DNA of 64,000 nt from Streptomyces sp. NBC_00237 (GTDB taxonomy: Bacteria > Actinomycetota > Actinomycetes > Streptomycetales > Streptomycetaceae): the NCBI RefSeq assembly GCF_026342435.1, contig NZ_JAPEMT010000004.1, positions 62,001 to 126,000 of the forward strand, read 5' to 3'. Below the pieces are notes generated by a model. That model was not told where the DNA came from, made no database searches, and saw nothing but the letters and a program-made list of their open reading frames with translations. Positions 1-8,348 of the stretch are shown here, piece after piece. Position 1 is the first letter of the stretch, and every line of letters begins with the position of its first letter. The position numbers and the translations under genes are program-made.

Positions 1-130
1 TCACCGCGACCGCGTCGCCCGCCTTGATCTCCAGCGAGAGCCCGTCCAGGGCCTTCGCGTCGCCGTACTCCTTGTGCACGACGTCCAGCCGTACCACTGT
101 CTGCCGGACACCGTCGTGATCGTTTGTCAT
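1..130 (-). CDS. ABC transporter ATP-binding protein (5' part only)
   Basis: Only the first 43 codons are inside the window; the gene continues beyond position 1. Starting from the ATG at 128-130 the peptide reads MTNDHDGVRQTVVRLDVVHK and then runs into the typical opening strand of an ABC ATPase (KEYGDAKALDGLSLEI, followed by AGDAVAV just before the Walker A loop would begin). By family it would power an export or lipoprotein-release type transporter at the membrane. It is divergent from the histidine kinase gene at 272, and the short intergenic region between them carries an inverted repeat, so the adjacent two-component system may control it. The family call is good, the substrate cannot be read. 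Confidence 0.75.
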   Translation of the reverse strand, partial: MTNDHDGVRQTVVRLDVVHKEYGDAKALDGLSLEIKAGDAVAV

Positions 131-187
131 GCCCCGAAACCTAGGCCCGGCGGTGATCGCGGTGAGTCGCCCCCCGGATGTATCCGT

Positions 188-209
188 ATCCCCAGGTCAT
201 CCTGGGGAT
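188..209. promoter_or_regulatory. Inverted repeat between divergent ABC ATPase and histidine kinase genes
   Basis: Two perfect 9-bp arms (ATCCCCAGG and CCTGGGGAT) flank a TCAT centre. The element sits between the start of the minus-strand ABC gene (130) and the start of the plus-strand kinase (272). This is a plausible dimeric operator for the NarL-type regulator encoded at 1117-1845, or a small hairpin in the leader. Function is inferred from position only. Confidence 0.4.
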
Positions 210-271
210 GTACGAGGCCGCGCGCAGGAGGCCGGTGCGCTGTTGCACCGCACCCCTGGGAAGATGCCCCC

Positions 272-1120
272 ATGGGGGAATCGTGGACGACTTCGCTGAT
301 CATCGCGCTGGCTGTGGCAGTTGGTGCCGCCGGATGGCTGGCGGTGGCAGCGGCGCGGGCGCGACGCCGCCACCGCGAGGCCATCGAGGAGCGCGGCTGG
401 CTGCTGGAGCGTGAGCGGGAGAGCGCGACTCGGGCCGCGGTCGATGCCGAACGGGCAAGGATCGCCTCGGAGTTGCACGACATCGTCAGCCACAACGTCA
501 GCGTCATGGTGGTGCAGGCCGGTGCCGCCCGCGAAGTACTGACCACCCTGCCCGAGGAAGCCGCCGCCGCGATGAGCGCCGTGGAGACCGCAGGCCGGAA
601 CACGATGACCGAGCTGCGGCACCTGCTCGGCCTGCTCGCCCCCGCGCAGAACGGCGAGGACGAACCGTACGACGTGGACCTGTCGCCGCAACCGAGCCTC
701 AGCCGGCTCGGCCCGCTCGTCGACAAGATCGCCTTCGCCGGTCTGCCCGTCGAGATGCGGGTCTCGGGCGAACCTCGCCCCCTGCCGACCGGGGTCGACG
801 TCACCGCCTACCGGATCATCCAGGAGGGTCTGACCAATGCGCTCAAACACGGAGACGGGGCGAAAGCCGAAGTGACGGTGCGGTACGCGGACAACCACCT
901 GCGCGTCGAAGTGCTCAACAGCGGGCCGAGCGTCCTGTCGGGCACCGCGCCCGCCCCGACGGAACAGGGCCGGGACAAGCGGGACAAGGCAGACGGCACG
1001 GGGCGCGGGCTGCTGGGCCTGCGCGAGCGAGTGTCCGTCTACGGCGGAGACCTCGACGCACGCCGCCGCATCGGCGGCGGCTACCGGGTCCGCGCCCGCA
1101 TCCCCCTGGACCGCCCGTGA
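272..1120 (+). CDS. Two-component sensor histidine kinase (NarL/DesK type)
   Basis: The 282-residue protein has one N-terminal membrane segment (about residues 6-27), then a HisKA_3 dimerisation region with the phospho-acceptor His in ELHDIVSHNVSVMVVQAG, and a C-terminal HATPase domain (YRIIQEGLTNALKHG N-box and a GRGLLGLRERV G-box). It should autophosphorylate and pass phosphate to the regulator that follows, with which it overlaps by GTGA. The start at 272 (MGESWTTSL) was chosen because it begins just before the membrane segment; the open frame extends upstream to 74, but that stretch is arginine/proline rich and crosses the divergent promoter region. There is no extracellular sensing domain, so the stimulus is unclear. 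Confidence 0.88.
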   Translation: MGESWTTSLIIALAVAVGAAGWLAVAAARARRRHREAIEERGWLLERERESATRAAVDAERARIASELHDIVSHNVSVMVVQAGAAREVLTTLPEEAAAAMSAVETAGRNTMTELRHLLGLLAPAQNGEDEPYDVDLSPQPSLSRLGPLVDKIAFAGLPVEMRVSGEPRPLPTGVDVTAYRIIQEGLTNALKHGDGAKAEVTVRYADNHLRVEVLNSGPSVLSGTAPAPTEQGRDKRDKADGTGRGLLGLRERVSVYGGDLDARRRIGGGYRVRARIPLDRP

Positions 1121-1845
1121 CCTCCCCCGACGCACCCGCCCCTCGCGTGGTGATCGCCGACGACCAGGAACTGCTGCGCACCGGCTTCCGCATGATCCTC
1201 ACCGCCCGGGGCATCGACGTGGTGGGCGAAGCCTGCGACGGCGTCGAGGCCGTCACCGTGGCGCGCGAACTGCGCCCCGACGTCGTCCTGATGGACATCC
1301 GCATGCCCCGCATGGACGGCCTGGAGGCCACCCGTCACATCCTCGCCCAGGCCCCGGACTGCCGGGTGATCATGCTGACCACCTTCGACCTCGACACGTA
1401 CGTCTACGCCGCCCTCGCCGCCGGAGCCAGCGGCTTCCTCCTCAAGGACGTCACCCCCGCACACCTGGCCGCCGCCGTACGCCTCGTCGACACCGGTGAC
1501 GCCCTCCTCGCCCCCGCGATCACCCGCCGCCTCGTGGAACGCTTCGCCGCCGATCCCCCGGCACCGGCCCCGGCCACCGGCCTCCGGCCCGCGGTCCCGG
1601 CGGTCCACCGAGACCTGGCGGTACTGACACCGCGCGAGCGGGAGGTGCTGACGTGGATGGGCCGGGGCCTGTCCAACACCGAACTCGCCGGCCGGCTGAC
1701 GCTCAGCGAGGCGACGGTGAAGACCCATGTCGCCCGGATATTCTCCAAGTTGAGCCTGCGCGACCGCGCCCAGGCCGTCGTCCTCGCCTACGAGACGGGA
1801 CTCGTCTCGCCGGGAGACGCCGAGGAAGACGTCAGGCCCGCGTGA
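1117..1845 (+). CDS. NarL/LuxR-family response regulator
   Basis: This 242-residue protein has an N-terminal receiver domain (VVIADDQELLRTGF, phosphorylation Asp in DVVLMDIRMPRMDG, the conserved Lys in FLLKD) and a C-terminal LuxR helix-turn-helix (LTPREREVLTWMGRGLSNTE, then ATVKTHVARIFSKL). The GTG start overlaps the TGA of the kinase gene as GTGA, so the two are translationally coupled and are a cognate pair. Likely targets are the divergent ABC transporter gene at the window start and its own promoter, but that is inference. The stop lies only 5 bp from the stop of the convergent second regulator gene. Confidence 0.92.
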   Translation: MTSPDAPAPRVVIADDQELLRTGFRMILTARGIDVVGEACDGVEAVTVARELRPDVVLMDIRMPRMDGLEATRHILAQAPDCRVIMLTTFDLDTYVYAALAAGASGFLLKDVTPAHLAAAVRLVDTGDALLAPAITRRLVERFAADPPAPAPATGLRPAVPAVHRDLAVLTPREREVLTWMGRGLSNTELAGRLTLSEATVKTHVARIFSKLSLRDRAQAVVLAYETGLVSPGDAEEDVRPA

Positions 1846-1850
1846 CGTGT

Positions 1851-2513
1851 TCAGTGCGGCGGAGCCACGAGTCCCCACTCGTACGCCGTGATCACGAGCT
1901 GGACCCGGTCCCGGGCGCCGAGCTTGGTGAACAGCCGCGACACGTGGGACTTGGCGGTGGCCACCGTGATGAACAGGTCTTCCGCGATCTCGGTGTTCGA
2001 CCGGCCCTGCCCGATCAGGGTGAGGACCTCCTGCTCGCGCTCGGTGATGCCCTCGACCGGTCGCAGGGGGCGCCGAGGAGTGCCTTCGCGGTGTTCGACC
2101 AAGTCCGCGATCAGACGTCGTGTCACCCCCGGGGCGAGCAGTGAGTCCCCGGCAGCCACCACGCGGATGGCCGCGACGATGTCGTCCAGGGCCATGTCCT
2201 TGACCACGAAGCCGCTGGCACCCGCGCGCAGCGCGGCGTAGACGTGGTCGTCCTCGTCGAACGTGGTCAGGACCAGGACCCGGGTCCGTGTCGTGGCACC
2301 GGTGATCAGGCGGGTCGCCTCGATACCGTCCATGCCGGGCATGCGGATGTCCATCACCACGACGTCCGGAGCGAGTTCCGCGACGCGCTGGACCGCTTCG
2401 GTGCCGGTCGCGGCCTCGCCGACGACCTCCAGTTCCGGGTACTCGCTCATGATCATGCTCAGGCCGGAGCGCACCAGTGGCTGGTCGTCGGCGAGTACTA
2501 CGCGTACGGTCAT
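1851..2513 (-). CDS. NarL/LuxR-family response regulator (second system)
   Basis: The 220-residue protein has a receiver domain (MTVRVVLADDQPLVRSGL, Asp in DVVVMDIRMPGMDG, Lys in FVVKDMALDD) and a LuxR DNA-binding domain (ITEREQEVLTLIGQGRSNTE and TAKSHVSRLFTKL). Its ATG overlaps the stop of the upstream kinase gene as ATGA, so they form one operon on the minus strand. It resembles the 1117-1845 regulator in architecture but pairs with a different kinase. Because its kinase gene diverges from an ABC exporter operon at 3914, control of that exporter is the simplest reading. Confidence 0.92.
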   Translation of the reverse strand: MTVRVVLADDQPLVRSGLSMIMSEYPELEVVGEAATGTEAVQRVAELAPDVVVMDIRMPGMDGIEATRLITGATTRTRVLVLTTFDEDDHVYAALRAGASGFVVKDMALDDIVAAIRVVAAGDSLLAPGVTRRLIADLVEHREGTPRRPLRPVEGITEREQEVLTLIGQGRSNTEIAEDLFITVATAKSHVSRLFTKLGARDRVQLVITAYEWGLVAPPH

Positions 2514-3706
2514 CGGCTCTCCAGCACGACGGAGGTGGTTTCCGGCAGGGGCAGGCGGGCCGAAACCCGGAAGCCGCCATGGTGTCCCGGGCCGGCACTG
2601 AAGCGGCCGTTGAGCAGGGCGACCCTCTCCCGCATGCCGACGAGGCCGAATCCGTGGCCGGGACGCGGGCCGCCGGGACGGGAGCCCGGTTCGTCCCCCG
2701 GTCCCCTCCCGTCGTCGACGACTTCGACGGACAGTTCGCCGTCCTCGTGTCCGATGGTGACGTGGCAGTGCCCGGTGCCGGCGTGCCGGACCACGTTGGT
2801 GAGCGCCTCCTGCACGATGCGGTACGCGGACAGGTCGATGTCGGGCGGCAGCGGACGCGCGTCACCGGTGCGGTGCACCTCGACGCGGACCCCGGCGGCG
2901 GCGGTGCCCGCCGCGAGCCGCTCCACGTCGGCGAGCCCGGGTGCCGGGGGCAGTGGTGACGCGGGCGGGGCCGCCGTTCCCGGATCTGCCCGGCGGAGTG
3001 AGACCAAGGTGCGCCTGAGACCGGAGAGTGCTTCTCTGCTGGTGTCCTCGATGGCCTGCAGTGCTTGCTGTGCCTTCGCGGGCTGTGTGTGGATCACCCT
3101 GTTGCCCGCGCCTGCCTGGATGGCGATGATGCCGATGCTGTGCGCGACCATGTCGTGCAACTCCCGTGCTATCCGCAGCCGTTCCGCGGTGACGGCCTCG
3201 GTCACCTCCTGCTCGCGCAGGGCCACCGCGTGCTCACGCCGCTCGCGGGCCAGCAGACCGGTGGCGCACGAGGCGAGAAGGGCCAGCAGCGTGATCAGTA
3301 CGTTGACGGTCATGCTGTTGCCTCGGGAGAAGGCACCGGTCATCAACAGGGGCACGGCGCCGGTGACGGTCGCGGCGGCGATCGCGGTCCGTCGCGGGCG
3401 GGTGGCCACGATGCGGGCGAGGACGAAGTCGGCGGCCAGGTAGGCGAGGAACTGTCCCTGGTAGGCGACCGACGACCGCGCCCCGGCGGCACTCGGGTCG
3501 CCCGCGATCATGAAGGTGACCCCGAGCAGCACCAGTACCAGTGCTGCCACGGGCAGGCGTCGTACCACTTCGGCGAGCAGGCCCAGGGCCAGCAGGGATC
3601 CCACCGCGCGCACGGTGCCGGAGGTCTGCGTGGCGGCTCCCACCAACAGCCCGTGCACCAGGACGTACAGGAAGCCACCGACCGCTGCTGCGGCTCTCGT
3701 TCTCAT
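2510..3706 (-). CDS. Two-component sensor histidine kinase (second system)
   Basis: The protein is about 398 residues when started at the ATG at 3706 (MRTRAAAAVGGFLYVLVHGL). The open frame continues to 3757, but the extra 17 residues carry no family signal. Several hydrophobic segments fill the first 170 residues (four to five membrane passes), then a HisKA_3 region with the acceptor His in ELHDMVAHSIGIIAIQAG and a HATPase domain (YRIVQEALTNVVRHAG, HGFGLVGMRERV). It sits in the membrane and phosphorylates the regulator encoded directly downstream. The short loops suggest sensing within or at the membrane, as in kinases that watch for membrane-active compounds. Confidence 0.9.
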   Translation of the reverse strand: MRTRAAAAVGGFLYVLVHGLLVGAATQTSGTVRAVGSLLALGLLAEVVRRLPVAALVLVLLGVTFMIAGDPSAAGARSSVAYQGQFLAYLAADFVLARIVATRPRRTAIAAATVTGAVPLLMTGAFSRGNSMTVNVLITLLALLASCATGLLARERREHAVALREQEVTEAVTAERLRIARELHDMVAHSIGIIAIQAGAGNRVIHTQPAKAQQALQAIEDTSREALSGLRRTLVSLRRADPGTAAPPASPLPPAPGLADVERLAAGTAAAGVRVEVHRTGDARPLPPDIDLSAYRIVQEALTNVVRHAGTGHCHVTIGHEDGELSVEVVDDGRGPGDEPGSRPGGPRPGHGFGLVGMRERVALLNGRFSAGPGHHGGFRVSARLPLPETTSVVLESR

Positions 3707-3817
3707 CGGGTGCGCGCCTGCTCCGACGTACGGAAACGGTCCGATCCGCAGGGGCACGAGGAGGCGTTCGATCTGGTGTTCACTCCGCGAGGTTAGCCAC
3801 CCCGCGACGGGCCGTCA

Positions 3818-3847
3818 CCCTCCCCCGGGCTTACATCCGGGGGAGGG
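3818..3847. promoter_or_regulatory. Inverted repeat upstream of the ABC exporter operon
   Basis: Perfect 11-bp arms (CCCTCCCCCGG at 3818-3828 and CCGGGGGAGGG at 3837-3847) flank an 8-nt spacer. The element lies between the divergent histidine kinase (start 3706) and ABC ATPase (start 3914) genes. It could be the binding site of the second response regulator or a leader hairpin. The assignment rests on symmetry and location only. Confidence 0.4.
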
Positions 3848-3913
3848 GCGGGCCACCGGACTGCCGTCCCCGGTCCGATGCCCGGACACGGCTGCTCCCG
3901 GAGTGTTGTCCGC

Positions 3914-4834
3914 GTGATCGAAGTCAACGAACTCACCAAGCGCTACGGCAGCAAGACAGCCGTCGACCAGCTGACCTTCACCGTGCGGCCGGGCCGGGTC
4001 ACCGGATTCCTCGGCCCCAACGGAGCGGGCAAGACCACCACCCTGCACATGATCCTCGGCCTGGACACACCCTCTGGCGGCACGGCCACCGTCACGGGTG
4101 TCCCCTTCCGCAGCCACGCACGGGGGCTGCACCACGTGGGCGCCCTCCTGGACGCCCACCAGGTGCACCCGGGGCGCAGCGCCAGGGCCCACCTCAGCGC
4201 CCTCGCCGCCGGCAACGGAATCCCGCTGCGCCGGGCGGACGAGGTACTGGAGGAGGTAGGGCTCGCCGACGCCGCCGGCCGCCGCGTCGGCGGGTTCTCC
4301 CTGGGCATGAAGCAGCGTCTCGGCGTGGCCAACGCCCTGCTCGGCGACCCACCGGTGCTCATGTTCGACGAACCGGTCAACGGCATGGACCCGGAGGGCG
4401 TGCTGTGGATGCGCCGCCTCTTTCGCCGCCTGGCCGCCGAGGGCCGCACGGTCTTCCTCTCCAGCCACCTGATGTCGGAGATGGAGAACACCGCGGACGA
4501 CCTGGTCGTCATCGGCCGGGGCCGGCTCATCGCCGCCGAAACGGTACGGGACTTCGCCGCCCGCGGCACCCGGGGCGCGGTGGTGGTGGGCACCCCCCAG
4601 GCCGCCGAGCTGACCGCGCTCCTGACCGCCGCGGGCGCGGCCGTCGTACCGGAAGGCTCCGCAGGCACCGAGAAGCTCACGGTGACCGGGCTGTCCGTGG
4701 AGCGCGTCGGCGCACTCGCCCTCGACCACCGGATCGTGCTGACCGAACTGAGCACCCGTACGGCCTCGTTGGAGGCCGCGTTCATGGAACTCACCGCCGA
4801 CAGCGTCGAATACACGGCAGGACACACCTCATGA
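3914..4834 (+). CDS. ABC exporter ATP-binding protein
   Basis: The 306-residue ATPase opens with VIEVNELTKRYGSKTAVDQL, has Walker A GPNGAGKTTT, a signature region (VGGFSLGMKQRLGVANALLG), Walker B VLMFDEPVNGMDP and the H-loop region SSHLMSEME. The C-terminal 90 residues match the extension seen in DrrA/CcmA-type antibiotic exporters. The GTG at 3914 was chosen because a GGAG lies about 11 nt upstream and the ABC fold starts immediately; an in-frame ATG at 3878 adds 12 unlikely residues. It overlaps the permease gene as ATGA, giving a two-component ABC-2 exporter. The divergent two-component system is the likely controller. Confidence 0.9.
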   Translation: MIEVNELTKRYGSKTAVDQLTFTVRPGRVTGFLGPNGAGKTTTLHMILGLDTPSGGTATVTGVPFRSHARGLHHVGALLDAHQVHPGRSARAHLSALAAGNGIPLRRADEVLEEVGLADAAGRRVGGFSLGMKQRLGVANALLGDPPVLMFDEPVNGMDPEGVLWMRRLFRRLAAEGRTVFLSSHLMSEMENTADDLVVIGRGRLIAAETVRDFAARGTRGAVVVGTPQAAELTALLTAAGAAVVPEGSAGTEKLTVTGLSVERVGALALDHRIVLTELSTRTASLEAAFMELTADSVEYTAGHTS

Positions 4835-5676
4835 CCACGCTCAGCCCCAGCACGGCGTACCTCTCCTCCGGCCGTACCGGGCAGCCGCCCCGCTTCGCCG
4901 ATCTGATCCGCTCCGAGTGGATCAAAACGCGGTCGCTGCGTTCCACTTGGTGGACCATCGCTCTGATCGGCCTGTTCGTCATCGGTTCCGCCGCCGTGGC
5001 GGCGACGGCGAACAACAACCTCGCCGACGGCCACAGCGGTCAGCAGCCCCCCGCCTTCCAGCCCTTCACCGCCTTCCCGGCGACCGGCTACATGATGCTC
5101 ATGGTCGTCGCCGGCGCGATGGGCGCCCTGGGCGCGGTGAGCGAGTACGGCAACGGCATGATCCGCACCACCACGGTGGCCGTCCCCGCGCGCGGCACCC
5201 TGGTCCTGGCCAAGGCAGTGACCACCGCCGGGCTGTGGGCCGCCGCGGGAACGGTCATCTCCCTCGGCTCCTTCCTGACCTCCCAGGCCATCCTCGACGC
5301 CGAGCACGCAGGAGTGCCGCTCACGCACCCCGGAGTGCCGAGGGCACTGGCGGCCTCCGCCCTCCTGGCACCCCTCTGCGCGCTCGTCGGCCTCGGCCTC
5401 GGCTTCCTGCTCCGCCACGGTGCCGCCACCATGATCGCCAGCACTTTCGTCCTGCTGATCCTGCCCACGCTCTTCTCGACGAGCACCCGGTGGTCCGCCA
5501 CCGTCAACCACAGCACGCTGATGGCCGCCTGGAATCGTCTGGTCCAGAACTGGGGGCCCTCACCGGACTCCCTGGCCTTCATGCCGACCGTTCCCGGCTC
5601 CTGGCTCGTCTACGCGCTCTGGCCACCGGTCACGCTGGCCCTCGCCGTGGTGCTCGTCCGACGCCGCGACGTCTGA
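4831..5676 (+). CDS. ABC-2 type exporter permease
   Basis: This 281-residue membrane protein starts at the ATG that overlaps the ATPase stop codon. A short cytoplasmic head (FADLIRSEWIKTRSLRSTWW) is the classic opening of actinomycete ABC-2 permeases, followed by about six hydrophobic segments (for example WTIALIGLFVIGSAAVAA, GYMMLMVVAGAMGALGAV and the last pass WPPVTLALAVVLVRRRDV). With the preceding ATPase it would export a small molecule or drug. The last 117 bp overlap the 3' end of the convergent lysR gene, so the two genes share coding sequence on opposite strands. Confidence 0.88.
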   Translation: MTTLSPSTAYLSSGRTGQPPRFADLIRSEWIKTRSLRSTWWTIALIGLFVIGSAAVAATANNNLADGHSGQQPPAFQPFTAFPATGYMMLMVVAGAMGALGAVSEYGNGMIRTTTVAVPARGTLVLAKAVTTAGLWAAAGTVISLGSFLTSQAILDAEHAGVPLTHPGVPRALAASALLAPLCALVGLGLGFLLRHGAATMIASTFVLLILPTLFSTSTRWSATVNHSTLMAAWNRLVQNWGPSPDSLAFMPTVPGSWLVYALWPPVTLALAVVLVRRRDV

Positions 5677-6573
5677 GCGGGCGAACCGGGCAGCGACGTC
5701 CTGGGCGGTCCGGTTGAAGGCGTGGATCTCGGGCGCGGTGTTGGTGACGAGCCAGGTGGGCGCCCATTCCAGGGGCCCCGCATCGGTCAGCGGCAGATAG
5801 GTGACCCCGGGGCGCGCGTAGAACCGTGACACCTGGTCGCCCATGACGAAGGCGCCTTCGTCGGCGTCGATCATCGCCAGGGCCTCCTGGAGCGTTTCGA
5901 ACTGGGGGCCCGGGGCGATGGGGCGGCCCGCCGGCGTCAGACGGGGTGTGCGGTCCGCGCGCCAGTAGTCGGGAAAGGCTTCAGCCACCTGCAGCATCCT
6001 GACCGCAGCCAGGTCTTCCAGCGAAACGCTGTCCCGGCGGGCGAGCGGGTGGCCGGACGACACCCCCAGCACCCGGGGTTCGGAGAAGAGGACCGGCCCG
6101 GTGACCATGTCGGGTTCGTGGTGCGGCAGGCTCACGACCAGAAGGTCGACATCGCCCGCCCGCAACCGCCGGAGGCCGTCGACGATCTGCATCTCCCTGA
6201 GCCGGGCCCGGCGGCCGGGGTTCCCCTGGTCGAAATGCCGAGCGGCCTGTGCCAGGAGCTGTCCAGCGGCGGCGCCGAGGAACCCGACCCGGAGAAGGCG
6301 ATCAACGCCGCGCGCGGCGTTGATCGCCTTCTCCACGCCTGCCTCGATCTGGTCGTAGGCCGGGCGCACGTCCGCGTGCAGCAGTCGGCCGGCCTCGGTG
6401 AGGCAGACATGACGGCTGCTGCGTTCGAACAGCGGTGTGCCGATGCGCCGTTCCAGCCTCTTTATCGTCTGGCTGATCCGGGCCGTGCTCACGTGCAGGC
6501 GCTCGGCCGTGCGGCCGAAGTGCAGCTCCTCGGCCAGCGTCAGAAACGCTTCCAGCTCAAGCCGTTCCAGCAC
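5560..6573 (-). CDS. LysR-family transcriptional regulator
   Basis: The 337-residue protein has an N-terminal winged helix-turn-helix (LEAFLTLAEELHFGRTAERL, then VSTARISQTIKRLERRIGTPLFERSSR) and a LysR effector-binding domain (LRVGFLGAAAG onward). It is divergent from the oxidoreductase gene at 6812, the usual arrangement for a LysR regulator and its target, and a T-N11-A type element lies between them. The last 35 or so residues are a charged tail beyond the normal domain end, encoded in the region overlapping the convergent permease gene. Codons for about residues 80-94, the hinge between domains, lie in a perfect 44-bp palindrome, yet the peptide there (VEKAINAARGVDRLL) is normal for the family. 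Confidence 0.88.
   Translation of the reverse strand: MLERLELEAFLTLAEELHFGRTAERLHVSTARISQTIKRLERRIGTPLFERSSRHVCLTEAGRLLHADVRPAYDQIEAGVEKAINAARGVDRLLRVGFLGAAAGQLLAQAARHFDQGNPGRRARLREMQIVDGLRRLRAGDVDLLVVSLPHHEPDMVTGPVLFSEPRVLGVSSGHPLARRDSVSLEDLAAVRMLQVAEAFPDYWRADRTPRLTPAGRPIAPGPQFETLQEALAMIDADEGAFVMGDQVSRFYARPGVTYLPLTDAGPLEWAPTWLVTNTAPEIHAFNRTAQDVAARFARSDVAASDEHHGEGQRDRWPERVDEPGAGNGRHEGQGVR
6291..6334. repeat. 44-bp perfect palindrome inside the lysR gene
   Basis: The 44 bases from 6291 to 6334 equal their own reverse complement with no mismatch and no spacer. The half-site begins GGAGAAGGCGATCAACGCCG. Both strands therefore encode the same peptide, EKAINAARGVDRLL. It falls in the linker between the helix-turn-helix and effector domains of the regulator. 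A template-switch or fold-back event could have made it; a local assembly error is also possible. Confidence 0.9.
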
Positions 6574-6617
6574 TCGTTCCTCCGGACGTTAAATCCACCT
6601 TAACGACCGTTGCACTA

Positions 6618-6633
6618 TGCCAGCTTGTTGGCA
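6618..6633. promoter_or_regulatory. LysR-type operator candidate
   Basis: The sequence TGCCAGCTTGTTGGCA has 5-bp inverted arms around a 6-nt centre and fits the T-N11-A pattern of LysR boxes. It lies in the intergenic region between the lysR gene (start 6573) and the divergent oxidoreductase gene (start 6812). It is probably the site used for autoregulation and control of the oxidoreductase. Inference from pattern and position. Confidence 0.45.
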
Positions 6634-6811
6634 CGTCGGACCCGTAGGAGTCTGAACGGGCCTGCCGCACACGGCACTTGCACCCCTCGCCCGAGGCTCC
6701 CGCCCCGTCCCCCCGACCGGGCCCGCCCCTCCGGACGCGAGACCTCCGCTCTTTCCACTCGCACAGCCGTACCCCCACGGTCGGCGTGCCGGACACAGAA
6801 GGAACCTCACT

Positions 6812-7747
6812 ATGCGCGCCATCGGGCAGGACTCCCTCGGCGGACCTGACGTCCTCAGAATCGTCGAGGTGCCGCGCCCGGTGCCCGGCCCCGCCGAAGT
6901 ACTCGTCCGGGTATGTGCCGCGGGAGTGAACCCGACCGACTGGTGGCACCGGGCCACCGGAGGACTGGCGGGCGACGTACCGATCCGCCTGGGCTGGGAC
7001 GTGTCCGGTGTGGTCGAAGCCATCGGGCCGGGTGTCACCCTGTTCGCGCCGGGCGACGAGGTGTTCGGCATGCCCCGCCAGCCGGCTCCCGCCGGTACGT
7101 ACGCCGAGTACGTGGTCTCGCCCGCCCGGCACCTGGCCGCCAAGCCGCCGACGCTCTCCCACGTGGAGGCCGCAGCCCTCCCCCTGGCCGCGCTCACCGC
7201 ATGGCAGGCCCTGGTCGACACGGCCGGTCTGCGCCCCGGGCAAAGGGTGCTGATCCATGCCGCGGCCGGTGGCGTCGGGCACCTGGCCGTACAGATCGCC
7301 AAAGAGCGCGGCGCACACGTCATCGGCACCGCGCGCACGGCCAACCACGCGTTCGTACGAGGACTGGGCGCCGACGAGGTCATCGACTACACCCGCACCG
7401 ACTTCACCGCCGCCGCCCGCAACGTCGACGTGGTGATCGACACCATCGGTGGCGACTACGGGCCGCGCTCCCTCCAGACCCTGCGCCCGGGCGGCATCGT
7501 CGTCTCGCTCGCCTCCCCCGCCGAGGCGCACCTGGCGGACCGGGCCCGAGCGCTCGGACTGCGCTCCACCTTCATGATCACCGAAGCCGACCGGGCGGGG
7601 ATGCGGGAGATCGCCTCCCTCGCCGCCTCCCACCGGCTGCGGGTGCGCGTCGACACGGTCCTGCCGCTCGACCAGGCGGCCACGGCCCACGAGATCGGCG
7701 AGAGGGGCCGTACCGCCGGAAAGATCGTGCTCACCGTCTGCGGCTGA
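6812..7747 (+). CDS. NADP-dependent zinc-independent alcohol dehydrogenase/quinone oxidoreductase
   Basis: The 311-residue MDR-superfamily protein has the GroES-like domain (EVLVRVCAAGVNPTDWWHR, GWDVSGVVEAIGPGV, FAPGDEVFGM) and a Rossmann NAD(P) domain with the AAAGGVGHLAVQIAKERGA loop. No structural-zinc cysteine cluster is visible, which points to the quinone-reductase branch. It would use NADPH to reduce quinones or alpha,beta-unsaturated carbonyls in the cytosol, a typical detoxification role. An upstream AGAAGGAA gives a fair ribosome site for the ATG. The divergent LysR gene is the probable regulator. Confidence 0.88.
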   Translation: MRAIGQDSLGGPDVLRIVEVPRPVPGPAEVLVRVCAAGVNPTDWWHRATGGLAGDVPIRLGWDVSGVVEAIGPGVTLFAPGDEVFGMPRQPAPAGTYAEYVVSPARHLAAKPPTLSHVEAAALPLAALTAWQALVDTAGLRPGQRVLIHAAAGGVGHLAVQIAKERGAHVIGTARTANHAFVRGLGADEVIDYTRTDFTAAARNVDVVIDTIGGDYGPRSLQTLRPGGIVVSLASPAEAHLADRARALGLRSTFMITEADRAGMREIASLAASHRLRVRVDTVLPLDQAATAHEIGERGRTAGKIVLTVCG

Positions 7748-7814
7748 CCCTCCGCCGACCACGCCGGAGCACACCGCTCCGACGTCCCTGACCCTTCGTC
7801 ACGAGAGCAGGACC

Positions 7815-8232
7815 ATGCGTTTCCGCAGGAGCGCCGACCTGGGCAGCCGTCACCGCCCTGCTCGCAGGCTCGGTACTGCTGGTGGCCGGGGAGATGCTCC
7901 AGTCGGCAGGCTCCTGGCACCTCGGCTTCGGCCTGGCCCCGGCCGACCGGATCGGTGAGTACCAGGGCTTCTTCGGCACCGGCGTGACCGTCGCCCGTAC
8001 CCTCGGCCCCCTGGCACTCACCACCCTGCTGACGGGCATGGGAACCACGGGCTGGCTGCTGCTCGGCTCGCTCTTTCTGGGCGCTTCCTGCGCCATGGGC
8101 CCGGCGGCCCGCCGGGCGACCGCAGCCCGCCCGCTCACGGCACCCTCGGTGAACGGGGTCGGCGACCACCCGACAGTGCGGGAGGGGGCACAGACGAAAG
8201 CCCGGTCCCTGACGGCCGGTGGGCACCGTTGA
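7815..8232 (+). pseudogene. Remnant of an MFS multidrug transporter (3' end only)
   Basis: From about 7830 to 8232 one frame encodes the last membrane segments of a drug-efflux MFS protein (GEMLQSAGSWHLGFGLAPADRIGEYQGFFGTG, ARTLGPLALTTLLTG, GWLLLGSLFLGASCAMGP). That frame opens after a stop near 7790, has no ATG in a suitable place, and retains only about a quarter of a normal transporter. The ATG at 7815 has a reasonable ribosome site but is in another frame and stops after about 45 codons. A large deletion plus frame loss explains this best. A short product from GTG 7882 cannot be excluded but would not be a working transporter. Confidence 0.65.
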
Positions 8233-8348
8233 CGGCACGCACCACACCGAGGGACCGGGCAACGGCTGACGTCGGCGACGGCGACACACGAACGGTGGCG
8301 GGTCGGCCCCTCAGCCGTGTCTGCGGGCGGCTCGCGCCTGTCTGCCGG

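Noticed and set aside
1081..2865. 594-codon minus-strand frame spanning two regulator genes
   Set aside because: Low-complexity Arg/Thr/Pro peptide without domains; it crosses two well-supported genes.
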